A stretch of 64,000 nt of DNA from Novosphingobium ovatum (lineage in GTDB: Bacteria; Pseudomonadota; Alphaproteobacteria; Sphingomonadales; Sphingomonadaceae). Below the pieces are notes generated by a model. It saw only the letters and a list, made by a program, of their open reading frames with translations, was not told the origin of the DNA and made no database searches. The stretch covers positions 496,001 through 560,000 of the forward strand of contig NZ_JAAAPO010000001.1 in assembly GCF_009909235.1 (NCBI RefSeq), given 5' to 3'. Positions 1 to 9,373 of this stretch are shown in pieces. The position numbers were made by a program, and so were the translations under genes. Positions within the stretch are counted from its first letter, which is position 1, and each line of letters opens with the position of its first letter.

Positions 1-1586
1 CTCTGTTGCAGCAAAGCCAGACTGCCGCAGAGCTGTTCTGGAAGGTTGTGAACGAACGCTATTTGCCGGCCGCGCGTTCCGGTGACCGCGCCGCGCTGCA
101 GACCCTGCACGATCAGGAGCTTGAACCAGCCTATCTGGCTCAGCATCAGGCGATCCTCAAACTCGTTGACTATTCAAACGCCTATCGGTCGGAGGAAAAT
201 CGTGGCGACAACCTGATGATCAACGGGGCCCTGGCGCTGGTGGCGGTGATCGCGCTGACGCTGATGGTGGCGGTGTGGTGGATGGGGCGCCAGGTCGTGG
301 CGCGCATCACGCAGCCGTTGAGCGATACCGCCAGCACCATGAGCCGTATGGCCGAGGGGCATTATCAGGTGGCGATTGACGGGCAGGACCGCCATGATGA
401 GATCGGCGTGATGGCGCAGGCCATGGAAGTGTTCCGCAAGGCTGGCATTGCCAAGCAGCAGGCCGAGGTTGAGCAGCAGCAGGTGGTGGCCGCCATGCAG
501 GAAGGCATGGAAAAGCTGGCCGCCAAGAACCTGGAATTCCGCCTGAACACCGCTTTCCCGCCCAGCTATGAAAGCCTGCGGGTCAATTTCAACGCCGCCG
601 TCGAGGAATTGGCCAAGGCGCTGGGGCTGGTGCGGGTGGGCTCGGCCAGCCTGATGCGCTCGATCCAGGAAATCCGTGTCGCCAGCGAGGATCTGGCCCG
701 CCGCAACGAACAGCAGGCCGCCAGTCTGGAGGAAACTTCGGCTTCGATGAACGAGGTGTCGAGCACGGTGCGCGATGCGGCCCGCAGCGCGCAGGTGGTG
801 CAGGCTTCATCCGATGCCGCCCATGCCAAGGCCAGTCAGGGCGGGGCCGTGGTGGAAAAGGCCACCGCCGCCATGGCCGCGATCGAGCAATCGGCGCAGG
901 AAATCAGCCAGATCACCAATGTCATCGACGGCATCGCGTTCCAGACCAACCTGCTGGCGTTGAACGCCGGGGTGGAAGCAGCACGGGCAGGCGATGCGGG
1001 CAAGGGCTTTGCCGTGGTGGCCAGCGAGGTACGAGCGCTGGCGCAGCGCAGTGCCGACGCCGCCCGCGATATCAAGGCATTGATCGCCAATTCTTCGCAT
1101 CAGGTTGAAGAAGGCGTGGCGCTGGTGGGCGAAACCGGCATGATGTTGCGCCAGATCGTTGATCAGGTGGGCGAGATCAACACCTTGATCGCCGAGATCG
1201 CCGAGAGTTCCGACCGGCAGGCCAGCAATATCTCGCTGGTCAACAACGCCGTCAACGAAATGGACCGCATGACGCAGCAGAACGCGGCGATGGTTGAGGA
1301 ATCCTCGGCCGCAACGCGCAGTCTGGCTGACGAGGCTACGCGCCTGACCGAACTGGTGGCGCAGTTCCGCACCCGTGACCGGGCCGCCCGCGCGAACCTG
1401 ACCGGCACCGCCGCGGCAGCGGTGCGGCGGCAGACCGCGCTGGACGAGGTGCCGAGCCTTCAGGCTGTCGCGCCAACAGTGGACGTCCTGCCTTTGCCAG
1501 ACCTGGCCGCGCGCCGCACGGCCCCGCCGCCGGTCACCGGTAACCTGGCGCTATCATCCAAGGACGACGACTGGAGCAGCTTCTGA
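1..1586 (+). CDS. Methyl-accepting chemotaxis protein, 5' end outside window
   Basis: Transmembrane chemoreceptor that signals to CheA/CheW. The reading frame is open to the left edge and the only early start is a TTG at 6, so the N-terminus is missing. What is left shows the end of a periplasmic sensor region, one membrane segment (about residues 72-92), a HAMP domain, a second HAMP-like stretch (about 170-215) and a full signalling hairpin whose tip reads [20 protein letters not shown]. The protein ends in DWSSF, after a proline/alanine-rich linker. This fits the x-aromatic-x-x-aromatic pentapeptide that tethers CheR and CheB in other bacteria. The two receptors in the che operon at 56-60 kb lack such an ending. 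The ligand is not predictable. Confidence 0.93.
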   Translation, partial: LLQQSQTAAELFWKVVNERYLPAARSGDRAALQTLHDQELEPAYLAQHQAILKLVDYSNAYRSEENRGDNLMINGALALVAVIALTLMVAVWWMGRQVVARITQPLSDTASTMSRMAEGHYQVAIDGQDRHDEIGVMAQAMEVFRKAGIAKQQAEVEQQQVVAAMQEGMEKLAAKNLEFRLNTAFPPSYESLRVNFNAAVEELAKALGLVRVGSASLMRSIQEIRVASEDLARRNEQQAASLEETSASMNEVSSTVRDAARSAQVVQASSDAAHAKASQGGAVVEKATAAMAAIEQSAQEISQITNVIDGIAFQTNLLALNAGVEAARAGDAGKGFAVVASEVRALAQRSADAARDIKALIANSSHQVEEGVALVGETGMMLRQIVDQVGEINTLIAEIAESSDRQASNISLVNNAVNEMDRMTQQNAAMVEESSAATRSLADEATRLTELVAQFRTRDRAARANLTGTAAAAVRRQTALDEVPSLQAVAPTVDVLPLPDLAARRTAPPPVTGNLALSSKDDDWSSF

Positions 1587-1600
1587 TTTCCGCCCCCGCC

Positions 1601-1633
1601 CGCCCGCGCGCAAACCTTAACGCTGCGCGGGCG
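1601..1633. terminator. G+C-rich hairpin downstream of MCP
   Basis: A 9-bp perfect inverted repeat (arms 1601-1609 and 1625-1633) with a 15-nt loop starts 15 nt after the MCP stop codon. No T-run follows, so it is at best a weak intrinsic terminator or a 3'-end stabiliser. The rest of the 264-nt gap up to 1850 turns A+T-rich around 1735-1790, as expected for a promoter of the DUF4402 pair. I could not assign -35/-10 boxes. Confidence 0.35.
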
Positions 1634-1850
1634 GATCGGTGAAAAGGGGCGCGGCGGTTAACTCGCTGGATCACAAAGCAGCTGCGGGGCTCGGTGCAAT
1701 GCCGCGGATTTGCGGGATTTTTTCCGCGCGACAAAAAATCTGATTCACCATTTCTTAACAGTGTCATTTAGCCCAGTGGTAAATGGCGTCACCGTAATTG
1801 CCCGGATATCGCAGGGGTGGGGACCCCGGCGATAGAGACCGGGGAAAGAA

Positions 1851-2399
1851 ATGGGACAGAAAATTCGACATTGGGGAGGCCTGATCGCGACGATCGCGGC
1901 CTTGGCCAGTGGGCCAGCGATGGCCAATGTGACGGCTGGCGGCGGGTCGGGCAACACGTCCACGGCTGCGGGCAGCTCTACCGCCGAAGTGGTGCAGCCG
2001 ATCCGTTTGGTACACGCTGGGCGCGGCGGCGTCGTATCGTCGCTGAACTTTGGCAAGTTCACTGCGGGCACGGGTGGGACCGTCACCGTGGTAGCCTTGC
2101 CTGCGGGAGGCGGCAGCACGGGTGGCGATGTCTCGTTTGTGCCGGGCAGCTATGTGATGCCAGACAGCTTTTACATTGTGGCCGGCGGCAACCGCGTGGT
2201 TGGCATTACGACCGGCAACGGTTCGGTGACGCTGGGCAGCAACAGCATGTCGTTTACCACCGTGCCGCAGTTTAGCACGGTGACACTGCCAGGGCATGGC
2301 GTGCAAAGCTTTGTCGTGGGTGGCACGCTGACGGTGCCGGCAGCGGCAACGCCGGGCGTCTATCGCGGGACGTATAACGTCACCGCCGCTTATCAGTGA
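1851..2399 (+). CDS. Exported DUF4402-family protein (first of tandem pair)
   Basis: A 182-residue protein of unknown function. The N-terminus is a Sec signal peptide (basic start, hydrophobic core, cleavage probably after GPAMA). The mature part is Gly/Ser/Thr/Val-rich, all-beta in character, with the DUF4402 hallmarks: an early PIRL stretch, LNFGKF (about residue 65) and a C-terminal TPGVYRGTYNVTAAYQ strand. DUF4402 proteins resemble small secreted or pilin-like beta-sandwiches, but no role is established. It is followed at once by a paralogue (2411-2935) in the same orientation, presumably co-transcribed. No chaperone or usher gene is nearby. The start is an ATG preceded by a GGGGAAAGAA ribosome site. 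Confidence 0.85.
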   Translation: MGQKIRHWGGLIATIAALASGPAMANVTAGGGSGNTSTAAGSSTAEVVQPIRLVHAGRGGVVSSLNFGKFTAGTGGTVTVVALPAGGGSTGGDVSFVPGSYVMPDSFYIVAGGNRVVGITTGNGSVTLGSNSMSFTTVPQFSTVTLPGHGVQSFVVGGTLTVPAAATPGVYRGTYNVTAAYQ

Positions 2400-2410
2400 G
2401 GGCTGGCAAC

Positions 2411-2935
2411 ATGCGCAAAATCGCAAAGCACGCCTTGCGCGGTGTGGTCGTGTGGGTGGGATTGATGGCGGCGCCGGCGATGGCGGCCAGCGGAAATCAG
2501 TCGTCTCAGGGTGGCAGCAGTCAGGCGCAGGTGGTCAAGCCGATCCGCATTACGCACGGCAATCTGGATGGTTCGGCTGCCACGCTGAATTTTGGCAAGT
2601 TTACGGCGGTTGGTTCGGGCAGTGTGACGGTGCAGACCTCAGGCTTTGCCTATACGGGCGGGAGCGTGAACCATGTTCCGGGCTCCTCGACCAGCGTCGA
2701 TAGCTTTGTCATAACAGGTGAGCCCAGCCGTCTGTTCGGCATTCTGGTGTCGTCTGGATCGGTCAGCAATGGTTCTCGACAGATGAACTTCACGCCGCAG
2801 GTGCAGTTTGGCTCGGCCGTGCTGGACAGCGCCGGGGTCAAGCAGCTGAAGGTCGGGGGTGTGCTCTCGGTGCCCAGCAACATGCCGGTGGGCGTCTATT
2901 CCGGCAGCTATGTGGTGCGCGCCACCTATCAGTGA
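2411..2935 (+). CDS. Exported DUF4402-family protein (second of tandem pair)
   Basis: A 174-residue paralogue of the preceding gene, 11 nt downstream. The ATG at 2411 is preferred over the GTG at 2396 because it has a TGAGGG ribosome site at proper spacing and gives a clean signal peptide ending AMAAS. The mature part repeats the family landmarks in the same order: VVKPIRITH, LNFGKF, a Gly/Ser-rich middle and a final PVGVYSGSYVVRATYQ strand. The two mature proteins are clearly related but far from identical, so the duplication is old. Function unknown; probably cell-surface or periplasmic. A strong terminator follows at 2961. Confidence 0.85.
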   Translation: MRKIAKHALRGVVVWVGLMAAPAMAASGNQSSQGGSSQAQVVKPIRITHGNLDGSAATLNFGKFTAVGSGSVTVQTSGFAYTGGSVNHVPGSSTSVDSFVITGEPSRLFGILVSSGSVSNGSRQMNFTPQVQFGSAVLDSAGVKQLKVGGVLSVPSNMPVGVYSGSYVVRATYQ

Positions 2936-2960
2936 TTACCCGCGTGTGCGGCTGATATGA

Positions 2961-2994
2961 CAAAGGGAGGCCTCTGGTAGGGGGCCTCCCTTTG
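2961..2994. terminator. Bidirectional Rho-independent terminator
   Basis: A 12-bp perfect stem (arms 2961-2972 and 2983-2994, core AAAGGGAGGCC) with a 10-nt loop lies between the convergent DUF4402 pair and hemA. The A/T ends of the arms give a short T stretch in either direction, so it can serve both units. Confidence 0.8.
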
Positions 2995-3018
2995 CGTGTG
3001 TCATGCGGGCAGGGTGAA

Positions 3019-4245
3019 TCAGGCGGCCAGTTTCAGCGCCAGACGGTCCCAGATTTCCACCAAGGCGGCGGTCAGGTCGGCCATCATCGCCTCGCTGTGG
3101 GCCGGGCCGGGGGTAAAGCGCAAACGCTCGGTCCCGCGGGGCACGGTGGGGAAATTGATCGGCTGCACATAGACGCCATATTCGGCCAGCAGGATGTCGC
3201 TGATCTTCTTGGCCTTGACCGGGTCGCCCACCATCAGCGGGACGATGTGGGTGGTTGATGGCATCACCGGCAGCCCCGCCTGCGCAAACAGGCGCTTTAG
3301 CGTGGCGGCGGCGGCCTGCTGGCCATCGCGCTCGACGCTGCTGCTTTTCAGATGGCGGACGCTGGCCAGCACGCCCGCGACCAGCACCGGCGAGAGCGAG
3401 GTGGTGAAGATGAAGCCTGGCGCATAGGAGCGGATGACATCGATGATGCGCGTGTCGGCGGCGATATAGCCACCCATCACGCCAAACGCCTTGCCCAAAG
3501 TGCCTTCGATGATGTCGATGCGGTGCGCCGCCTTGTCCCGGTCTGAAATGCCGCCGCCGCGCGGGCCATACATGCCCACCGCGTGCACTTCGTCGATATA
3601 GGTCAGGGCGTTATACTTTTCCGCCAGATCGCAGATGGCGTGGATGGGGGCGATGTCGCCGTCCATCGAATACACGCTTTCGAACGCGATCAGCTTGGGC
3701 AGGCTGGGGTCGGTCGCGGCCAGCAGCTCTTCGAGATGCTCGACATCATTATGACGCCACACCTTCTTTTCCGCGCCGGAATTGCGGATGCCGGCGATCA
3801 TGCTGGCGTGGTTCAGCTCGTCCGAGAAGATCACGCAGCCCGGCAGGATCTTGGCCAGAGTCGAAAGCGTCGCATCGTTCGAGACATAGCCCGAGGTGAA
3901 CAGCAGCGCGCCCTGCTTGCCATGCAGGTCGGCCAGTTCTTCCTCCAGCTGGATGTGGTAATGGGTGTTGCCGCCGATGTTGCGCGTACCGCCACTGCCG
4001 GCACCCACGTCATGCAGCGCCTGCTCCATCGCCTCGATCACCTTGGGGTGCTGACCCATCGCCAGATAGTCATTGCTGCACCACACCGTGATCGGCTTGG
4101 GCCCGTTGTGCCCGGCAAAACACCGCGCGTTGGGATACTGCCCCTTGTTGCGCAGGATGTCGATGAAAACCCGATAGCGACCCTCGGTATGGAGGCGCTG
4201 GATCGCAGAATCGAAAATCTGATCGTAGTTCACTGGCTCTGTCAT
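3019..4245 (-). CDS. hemA: 5-aminolevulinate synthase
   Basis: Condenses glycine with succinyl-CoA to 5-aminolevulinate, the first step of heme synthesis by the C4 route typical of Alphaproteobacteria; cytosolic, PLP-dependent. The 408-residue length is normal. Visible landmarks are the N-terminal [15 protein letters not shown], the glycine-rich [13 protein letters not shown] substrate region, the [17 protein letters not shown] strand carrying the PLP-contacting Asp, and the Schiff-base lysine in [13 protein letters not shown]. The ATG at 4245 is chosen because the upstream extension to 4290 is not family-like. It lies 176 nt downstream of the polysaccharide deacetylase on the same strand and so could have its own promoter there. 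Confidence 0.97.
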   Translation of the reverse strand: MTEPVNYDQIFDSAIQRLHTEGRYRVFIDILRNKGQYPNARCFAGHNGPKPITVWCSNDYLAMGQHPKVIEAMEQALHDVGAGSGGTRNIGGNTHYHIQLEEELADLHGKQGALLFTSGYVSNDATLSTLAKILPGCVIFSDELNHASMIAGIRNSGAEKKVWRHNDVEHLEELLAATDPSLPKLIAFESVYSMDGDIAPIHAICDLAEKYNALTYIDEVHAVGMYGPRGGGISDRDKAAHRIDIIEGTLGKAFGVMGGYIAADTRIIDVIRSYAPGFIFTTSLSPVLVAGVLASVRHLKSSSVERDGQQAAAATLKRLFAQAGLPVMPSTTHIVPLMVGDPVKAKKISDILLAEYGVYVQPINFPTVPRGTERLRFTPGPAHSEAMMADLTAALVEIWDRLALKLAA

Positions 4246-4421
4246 CCTGCAAAGCGACCCTCTGGCGGGGTCTGCCGCCCGCTGCCACATAAACCAGTTG
4301 CCCGAATATGACCAGTATCAAAGACCCGGATGAATCCCCTATGCCGGCCAAAACGGGGCGAAAGGCGCGGGCAAATTGTCCCATCTCCACCAGACGGAAC
4401 GCTGGGCCTGCGTCCAGACGC

Positions 4422-5432
4422 TCAGGTGTCTGGGTCGATCCGGTGGTACAGCCGCTCCAGATCGGCGGGTGCCTCGGGTTCGTCTTTAGGGATGTCGATG
4501 CCGCGCGTCTGGGCCCAGCGCGACAACCAGTCGGTCCCCTTGGCCGAAAGGAAACGGTCGGGCGAACGATAGGCGCGATCACGCATCGCCCGTTCCAGAC
4601 TGACCGTGTGCAGGCCCTGTCGTTTCAGCATGGCCAGATAGGCATCCAGCACATCGGCGTTCAGCCGCGTGGCATGCATCAGGAAGATATAGGAAATGTC
4701 GCGGTGGAACAAAAGCTGCGAGGCTTGGCGGAACCAGGTGATGCGTGCGCGGGCAAATTGCAGGTAATCGTGGCGGATGTGCGCCGCCAGTGCGGTATCG
4801 CCATGCTCCAGCGCGTGATCATAACATTCGGCAAACAGCCAGTCGTCGGCGTCCATTGTCACCGGGGCCACGCGATAGCCATGCTTGGCCAGCCAGTTTT
4901 CGATCGTCGCGCGGGTTTGTGCCGTTGCTCCGGTTTTCAGGTATGGGTGGCGGAACCACGTCAATGACCGGCCATAATGCGCCATCATCGGGCGCAGCCA
5001 TGTTTCGCCATGGGCGATGTCTTGCACATAGCCTTTCGCGCCCAGCGTTTCGGGTGTTTCGTGGCTATAGGTGTGGTTGCCCAGATCCAGCCCCGCCGCC
5101 AGCCAGCGCGTCAGCACGCGCTTTTGCTGGCTGGCGATGCCCGCCTCGAACTTGCCCGCGTTGACAAAGCCGATGGCGTGGACGTGATGGCGCACCAGTC
5201 CGCGCGTCAGGCGCTGCATGTAATCGTCGATATAGGCCTGACGCTGGCGCAGGGTCATCGAGGGCGTGTCGTCCAGCATCAGCGCGGGCATGTCATCGAT
5301 GGTCAGCGCGACTTCGGCCTGATGGGCGTGCGGGTGGGGGGTGGCGGATTTGGCCGAGGCAGGGCCACCCAGCGTCAGGGCGGTCAGCGCCGCGATACAG
5401 ACGGCGGAAACCGAAGCAAAAGACATGCGCAT
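4422..5432 (-). CDS. Exported polysaccharide deacetylase-family protein
   Basis: A 336-residue protein with an N-terminal signal peptide (cleavage near GPASA) and a NodB-type carbohydrate esterase domain. Metal-site motifs are visible: LTIDDMP (the usual TFDDGP, both Asp kept) near residue 44 and LGNHTYSHE (the His-x-x-x-His zinc motif) near residue 118. The fold family removes N-acetyl groups from chitin-like or peptidoglycan sugars; the substrate here is unknown. It follows murI with a one-base TGATG overlap, so the two are translationally coupled. Together with the glutamate racemase this suggests, without proving, a cell-envelope role. Confidence 0.88.
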   Translation of the reverse strand: MRMSFASVSAVCIAALTALTLGGPASAKSATPHPHAHQAEVALTIDDMPALMLDDTPSMTLRQRQAYIDDYMQRLTRGLVRHHVHAIGFVNAGKFEAGIASQQKRVLTRWLAAGLDLGNHTYSHETPETLGAKGYVQDIAHGETWLRPMMAHYGRSLTWFRHPYLKTGATAQTRATIENWLAKHGYRVAPVTMDADDWLFAECYDHALEHGDTALAAHIRHDYLQFARARITWFRQASQLLFHRDISYIFLMHATRLNADVLDAYLAMLKRQGLHTVSLERAMRDRAYRSPDRFLSAKGTDWLSRWAQTRGIDIPKDEPEAPADLERLYHRIDPDT

Positions 5433-6238
5433 CAGAAAACCTCGATCTGTTCCAGCCCGCGCAGTCGCAGCGCAGGGGTGAGGGCGTCTATACCCTGCGC
5501 CCCGGTGAACAGAGCCTGATCGGAACGGGTGCGGGCGAAAGTCTGCCCTTGCGTCAAAAAGGCAATCCGGCGCGCGATGCCCTGTGCGCCATCGATAAAC
5601 CGCACGTCCGGCCCAAAGGCCGCGCCCAATTCGGCGGTCAGCAGCGGGAAATGGGTGCAGGCCAGCACCACCGTGTCGATCCGATCGCCGTCGGGCTGCG
5701 CGCGCAAGCCATTGATCGCGCTGGCAATGGCGGCCGGATCGACGGGTTCGCCGCGCAATTTGGCCTCGGCCGCGCCGACCAGTTCGGGCGCGCCATAGCG
5801 GATCAGGCGGTGGTCGCGGGCGAATTCATGCTCCAACCGGTCGACATAGGCCTGACGAATGGTCGCCTGTGTGCCCAGCAGGCCGATGACGCCGCTGCGG
5901 GTCATGGCGGCGGCGGGCTTGATGGCGGGGACGGTGCCGACGATCGGTACCTCCAGCACTTCGCGCACGCTGGCCAGGGCGATGGTGCTGGCCGTGTTGC
6001 AGGCAATGCACACCAGACGCGGGCGCAATCGCTCGGTCATGCGGCCCAGCAGGCCAGAGACGCGGGCGGCGATCTGCGCCTCGGTCTTTTCACCATAGGG
6101 CAGGCCGGCGTTGTCGGCGGCATAAATCACCGGCGCCTGTGGCAGCACGCCGCGCAGCGCGTCCAGCACCGACAATCCCCCCACGCCCGAATCAAACATC
6201 AGGATCGGCGCGGCAGGATCAGGCGTGGTCTGGGACAT
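5432..6238 (-). CDS. murI: Glutamate racemase
   Basis: Interconverts L- and D-glutamate to supply D-Glu for peptidoglycan; cytosolic and cofactor-independent. At 268 residues the length is standard. The motifs are FDSGVGGLSVL (about 16), the first catalytic Cys in CNTAS (about 82) and the second in ACTHFPLL (about 192). The start at 6238 (MSQTTPDP) is taken because the open frame further upstream to 6652 is Pro/Arg-rich non-family sequence overlapping the divergent plsY gene. The stop codon overlaps the start of the deacetylase gene. Confidence 0.96.
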   Translation of the reverse strand: MSQTTPDPAAPILMFDSGVGGLSVLDALRGVLPQAPVIYAADNAGLPYGEKTEAQIAARVSGLLGRMTERLRPRLVCIACNTASTIALASVREVLEVPIVGTVPAIKPAAAMTRSGVIGLLGTQATIRQAYVDRLEHEFARDHRLIRYGAPELVGAAEAKLRGEPVDPAAIASAINGLRAQPDGDRIDTVVLACTHFPLLTAELGAAFGPDVRFIDGAQGIARRIAFLTQGQTFARTRSDQALFTGAQGIDALTPALRLRGLEQIEVF

Positions 6239-6360
6239 GGCGGCCCTTCTATGGCGGGGGGCGGCAAAAAGAAAAGAGGAAGGGTTCGACAAAAACGCGA
6301 TCATCGGTAAATACGCAGGGTATAGGGGCGTAGGCCCGTTGCGTTTTTGCGGGAAAGAGC

Positions 6361-6984
6361 ATGTCGCTGATTGTTGCGGGTGTATTGGGATACGGGCTGG
6401 GCTCGGTGCCGTTTGGGCTGCTGCTGACGCGCGCGTTTGGCGCGGGCGACCTGCGCAGCATCGGTTCGGGCAATATCGGGGCCACCAATGTCCTGCGCAC
6501 CGGACGCAAAGGACTGGCGGCGGCGACCTTGTTGCTGGACGCGGGCAAAGGCGCGGCGGCGGTGTGCATCGCCCGCCTGTTGCCGCATGGCACCTTTGCC
6601 GATGGGGCGGATGGCGCGACGATGCTGGCGCTGGCGGGCGCGGTAGGGGCATTGGTGGGCCATTGCTTTCCGATGTGGCTGAAATTTCGCGGGGGCAAGG
6701 GCGTGGCGACCATGCTGGGCGTGGCGCTGGGGCTGGCTTGGCCGATTGGCGTGCTGTGCCTGCTGGCGTGGGTTGGCATGTTCAAACTGTCGCGCATTTC
6801 CAGCGTTGGCGGGATGAGCGCGGGCGTGGCCGCGCCGATCGCGGCGCTGGCGACGGGCCATGCCAATATGGCCCCGGTGCTGGTGCTGTTGGCCGGGCTG
6901 GTGCTGTTTCAGCACCGCGAGAATATCGCCCGGCTGCGCGCCGGAACCGAACCGCGCGTGGGCCAGAAAAAGGACGCGGCCTGA
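6361..6984 (+). CDS. plsY: Acyl-phosphate glycerol-3-phosphate acyltransferase
   Basis: Integral inner-membrane enzyme transferring an acyl group from acyl-phosphate to the sn-1 position of glycerol-3-phosphate, the first step in phosphatidic acid synthesis (works with PlsX). It has 207 residues with at least five hydrophobic segments. Conserved PlsY loops are visible: GSIPFGLL-like GSVPFGLLLTR (about 15), GSGNIGATNVLR (about 38) and KFRGGKGVATMLG (about 104). It is divergent from murI and ends 2 nt before dprA, so the two are one operon. Confidence 0.96.
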   Translation: MSLIVAGVLGYGLGSVPFGLLLTRAFGAGDLRSIGSGNIGATNVLRTGRKGLAAATLLLDAGKGAAAVCIARLLPHGTFADGADGATMLALAGAVGALVGHCFPMWLKFRGGKGVATMLGVALGLAWPIGVLCLLAWVGMFKLSRISSVGGMSAGVAAPIAALATGHANMAPVLVLLAGLVLFQHRENIARLRAGTEPRVGQKKDAA

Positions 6985-6986
6985 CC

Positions 6987-8204
6987 ATGGCCGGGCGGGG
7001 AGGCAGCGATGTTGCGCCCCGCTTGACGTTGACGCGCGCCGAAGGGGTGGCGCGCATCCGCCTGTTGCGTTCGGCAGGGATCGGGCCGGTGGCGTTTCGC
7101 CAATGGCTGGACACGCATGGCAGCGCACAGGCCGCGCTGGCGGCATTGGCCGATGCTCCGCCCAAAACCCGCGATGGCAGCCCATGGCACGCCGTGACAG
7201 CTGCCCGGATCGAGGACGAGATGGCCGCCGTCATGGCCATCGGCGGGCGATATCTGTTCCATGATCAGCCCAATTATCCCCCCGCCTTGCGCATGGCCGA
7301 GGGCGCGCCGCCGATCCTGATCATGCGCGGCGATGTGGGGCTGGCGCGGCGGCTGCCGGTGGCGCTGGTGGGCGCGCGCAATGCCTCGGCCGGGGGATTG
7401 CGCATGGCCCGCGACATGGCGCGCGATCTGGCGCGGGCGGGGCATGCGGTGGTGTCGGGCCTTGCGCGCGGGATTGACGCGGCGGCCCATCGCGGCGCGA
7501 TCGAGGGGCAATTGGGCGGCGGCGTAGGCACCATCGGCGTGATGCCGGGCGGGATCGACGTGCCCTATCCGCCCGAACATGCCGCGCTGATCGAGGAGAT
7601 CGCCGCAAGTGGCCTGTTGATCACGCAATTGCCGCCCGGCACCGCGCCTTCGACCCGGCATTTTCATGGGCGCAACCGGATCATCGCGGGCCTATCGGCG
7701 GGGGTTGTCGTGGTCGAGGCGGCCGAGCGATCGGGCGCGCTGGTGACGGCGCGCTGGGCCGCGGAGGATGGGCGCGAGGTGATGGCCGTGCCGGGGTCTC
7801 CGCTGGACCCGCGTTGCCACGGCAGCAACCGGATGATTCAGGATGGCGCGGTGCTGGTACAATCGGCCGATGACGTGCTGGGCATGATCGCCGACTTTGC
7901 CATGGCTGAGGCGCTGGACGAGGAGGCCGCGCCAACCCCTTTGCCGCATTCGCATTATCGGGCCCGCGACGCGGCGACAGAGCCTGCTGATCCAGCGCCC
8001 GTCATCGCCCCTGGCCCGGCGGCGGACAGCGCGCCTTTGGTTGACCGGATCGTCGGTTTGCTGGGGCCGGTGCCCGTGGCGGTGGATGATCTGATCGAGC
8101 AGACCGGCGTGGACGCCGGGGCGGTGCAGGCGGCGTTGATCGAGCTGGAACTGATGGGCCAGGTCCGCCGCGATCCGGGCGGCGGTGTCGCGCGCCGGGT
8201 GTGA
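6987..8204 (+). CDS. dprA: DNA-processing protein DprA/Smf
   Basis: Single-stranded-DNA-binding protein that loads RecA on incoming DNA during natural transformation. It has 405 residues: an N-terminal helix-hairpin-helix-type region (RIRLLRSAGIGP), the Rossmann-like core with VALVGARNAS, SGLARGIDAAAHRGA, GTIGVMPGG, HGRNRIIAGLS and AVPGSPLDPRCHGSN, and a C-terminal winged-helix domain (about 340-400). The ATG at 6987, 2 nt after plsY, is preferred to an open extension reaching back to 6225 through plsY in another frame. In many relatives topA follows dprA; here an exported beta-helix gene does. Confidence 0.95.
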   Translation: MAGRGGSDVAPRLTLTRAEGVARIRLLRSAGIGPVAFRQWLDTHGSAQAALAALADAPPKTRDGSPWHAVTAARIEDEMAAVMAIGGRYLFHDQPNYPPALRMAEGAPPILIMRGDVGLARRLPVALVGARNASAGGLRMARDMARDLARAGHAVVSGLARGIDAAAHRGAIEGQLGGGVGTIGVMPGGIDVPYPPEHAALIEEIAASGLLITQLPPGTAPSTRHFHGRNRIIAGLSAGVVVVEAAERSGALVTARWAAEDGREVMAVPGSPLDPRCHGSNRMIQDGAVLVQSADDVLGMIADFAMAEALDEEAAPTPLPHSHYRARDAATEPADPAPVIAPGPAADSAPLVDRIVGLLGPVPVAVDDLIEQTGVDAGAVQAALIELELMGQVRRDPGGGVARRV

Positions 8205-8340
8205 AGGGGCCTTTTGCGGGGCGGATGCATCCCGTTATGGTTAATCCAAAGTGAAAGTGGTTGGGGTCGCAAAGCCCTGCCTCTGTGCATTACCGTAGGC
8301 CGGCGCCCAAAGAGCGGGCGCGCAGGACAGGAGGATGGGC

Positions 8341-9138
8341 ATGGCACAGGTGCAGGCAACGCGCAGGCAGGGCAGCGGGTGGAGGGCGGTACTGGCGGCC
8401 GGCCTGTTGGGTGGTGGCGCATTGGTGTCCAGCCCGGCCTATGCCCTGATTGATCAGACGTGGATCGCCGCCGAGGGGAGCGATGCGGCCACCTGTCAGG
8501 CGATGGACCCCTGTCTGACACTGGCCAAGGCGGTGACGATGACGGCCACCAACGGTACGATCTTTGTCATGGATTCAGGGGTGTATGGCGCGGCCACGAT
8601 CACCCGCCCGATGAGCATCCGATCAGAAATCGGCCGCCCGGTGATGGTGGCGCAGATCACGCTGGCGGGCGGGGCGCAGGACCGCTTTGTCATTTCCGAC
8701 GTCGATCTGGAGGGGACGGCCACCGCATCGGGCATCGCCTATGAATACGGGGTCAAGGTGACCGGCGCGCTGGAGGTGTTGTTGCAGAATGTCGGTATCC
8801 GCTATTACCGCGCGGGCGCGGCAACGGGGGTGCAGATTGTCTCGGCCTATACGGTGCGGGTGACTTTGGACAATTCCACGGTCTATGCCAATCAGGTGGG
8901 GGTGTTGGTGTCGTCCAATGGCGGGGCGGGGCATCTGAAACTGTTCCGGTCATTGCTGTTGGCCAATTATGACGCGGGTGTGCGGGTGGTGGGCACCGGC
9001 AATGACGTGCTGATGGCGGGCAACAATGTTCTGGGCAGCACCAAGGCGCTGGATCTGCAAACGGGCGGGGTGGGCAAATCCTATGGCAACAACACGCTGA
9101 CCAGCGGCGATATTCCCACATCCATGGCGATGTATTGA
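8341..9138 (+). CDS. Exported right-handed beta-helix repeat protein
   Basis: A 265-residue secreted protein. After a long basic N-region and signal peptide (cleavage near SPAYA), the mature part begins with a cysteine pair motif (AATCQAMDPCLTLAKAV), then shows repeating short beta-strand/turn units (ITLAGGAQDRFVISDVDLEG, VRVTLDNSTVYANQVGVLVS) typical of parallel beta-helix proteins related to pectate-lyase-like folds. No catalytic residues can be assigned. The ATG at 8341 is preferred to that at 8335 because the AGGAGG at 8329-8334 is 6 nt before it and only 0 nt before the other. The gene probably has its own promoter in 8205-8330. Confidence 0.8.
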   Translation: MAQVQATRRQGSGWRAVLAAGLLGGGALVSSPAYALIDQTWIAAEGSDAATCQAMDPCLTLAKAVTMTATNGTIFVMDSGVYGAATITRPMSIRSEIGRPVMVAQITLAGGAQDRFVISDVDLEGTATASGIAYEYGVKVTGALEVLLQNVGIRYYRAGAATGVQIVSAYTVRVTLDNSTVYANQVGVLVSSNGGAGHLKLFRSLLLANYDAGVRVVGTGNDVLMAGNNVLGSTKALDLQTGGVGKSYGNNTLTSGDIPTSMAMY

Positions 9139-9373
9139 ACGCGGCACCTGTTCGTCAGGCACGAGAAGGGGGTGAGCGATGGCTTTGCTGGTGGCGCAGG
9201 ACGGTTTGGACGAGGCCTGGGACGATGCTGGCGGCCTGTCGCCGCCCTTGCCGCGTGTTAAGAGGTGGCCGTGGCAACTTCCTGATTTGGGACAGGGTGG
9301 AATCGCCGGTTGCGACTCAGACAAAATATGTCAGACCGATCATCGGGATCACTCTGGCGATAGTCTGGGTAAA

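Noticed and set aside
6225..6986. A 254-residue N-terminal extension of DprA
   Set aside because: The open frame runs through plsY in another frame; DprA homologues begin near 6987.
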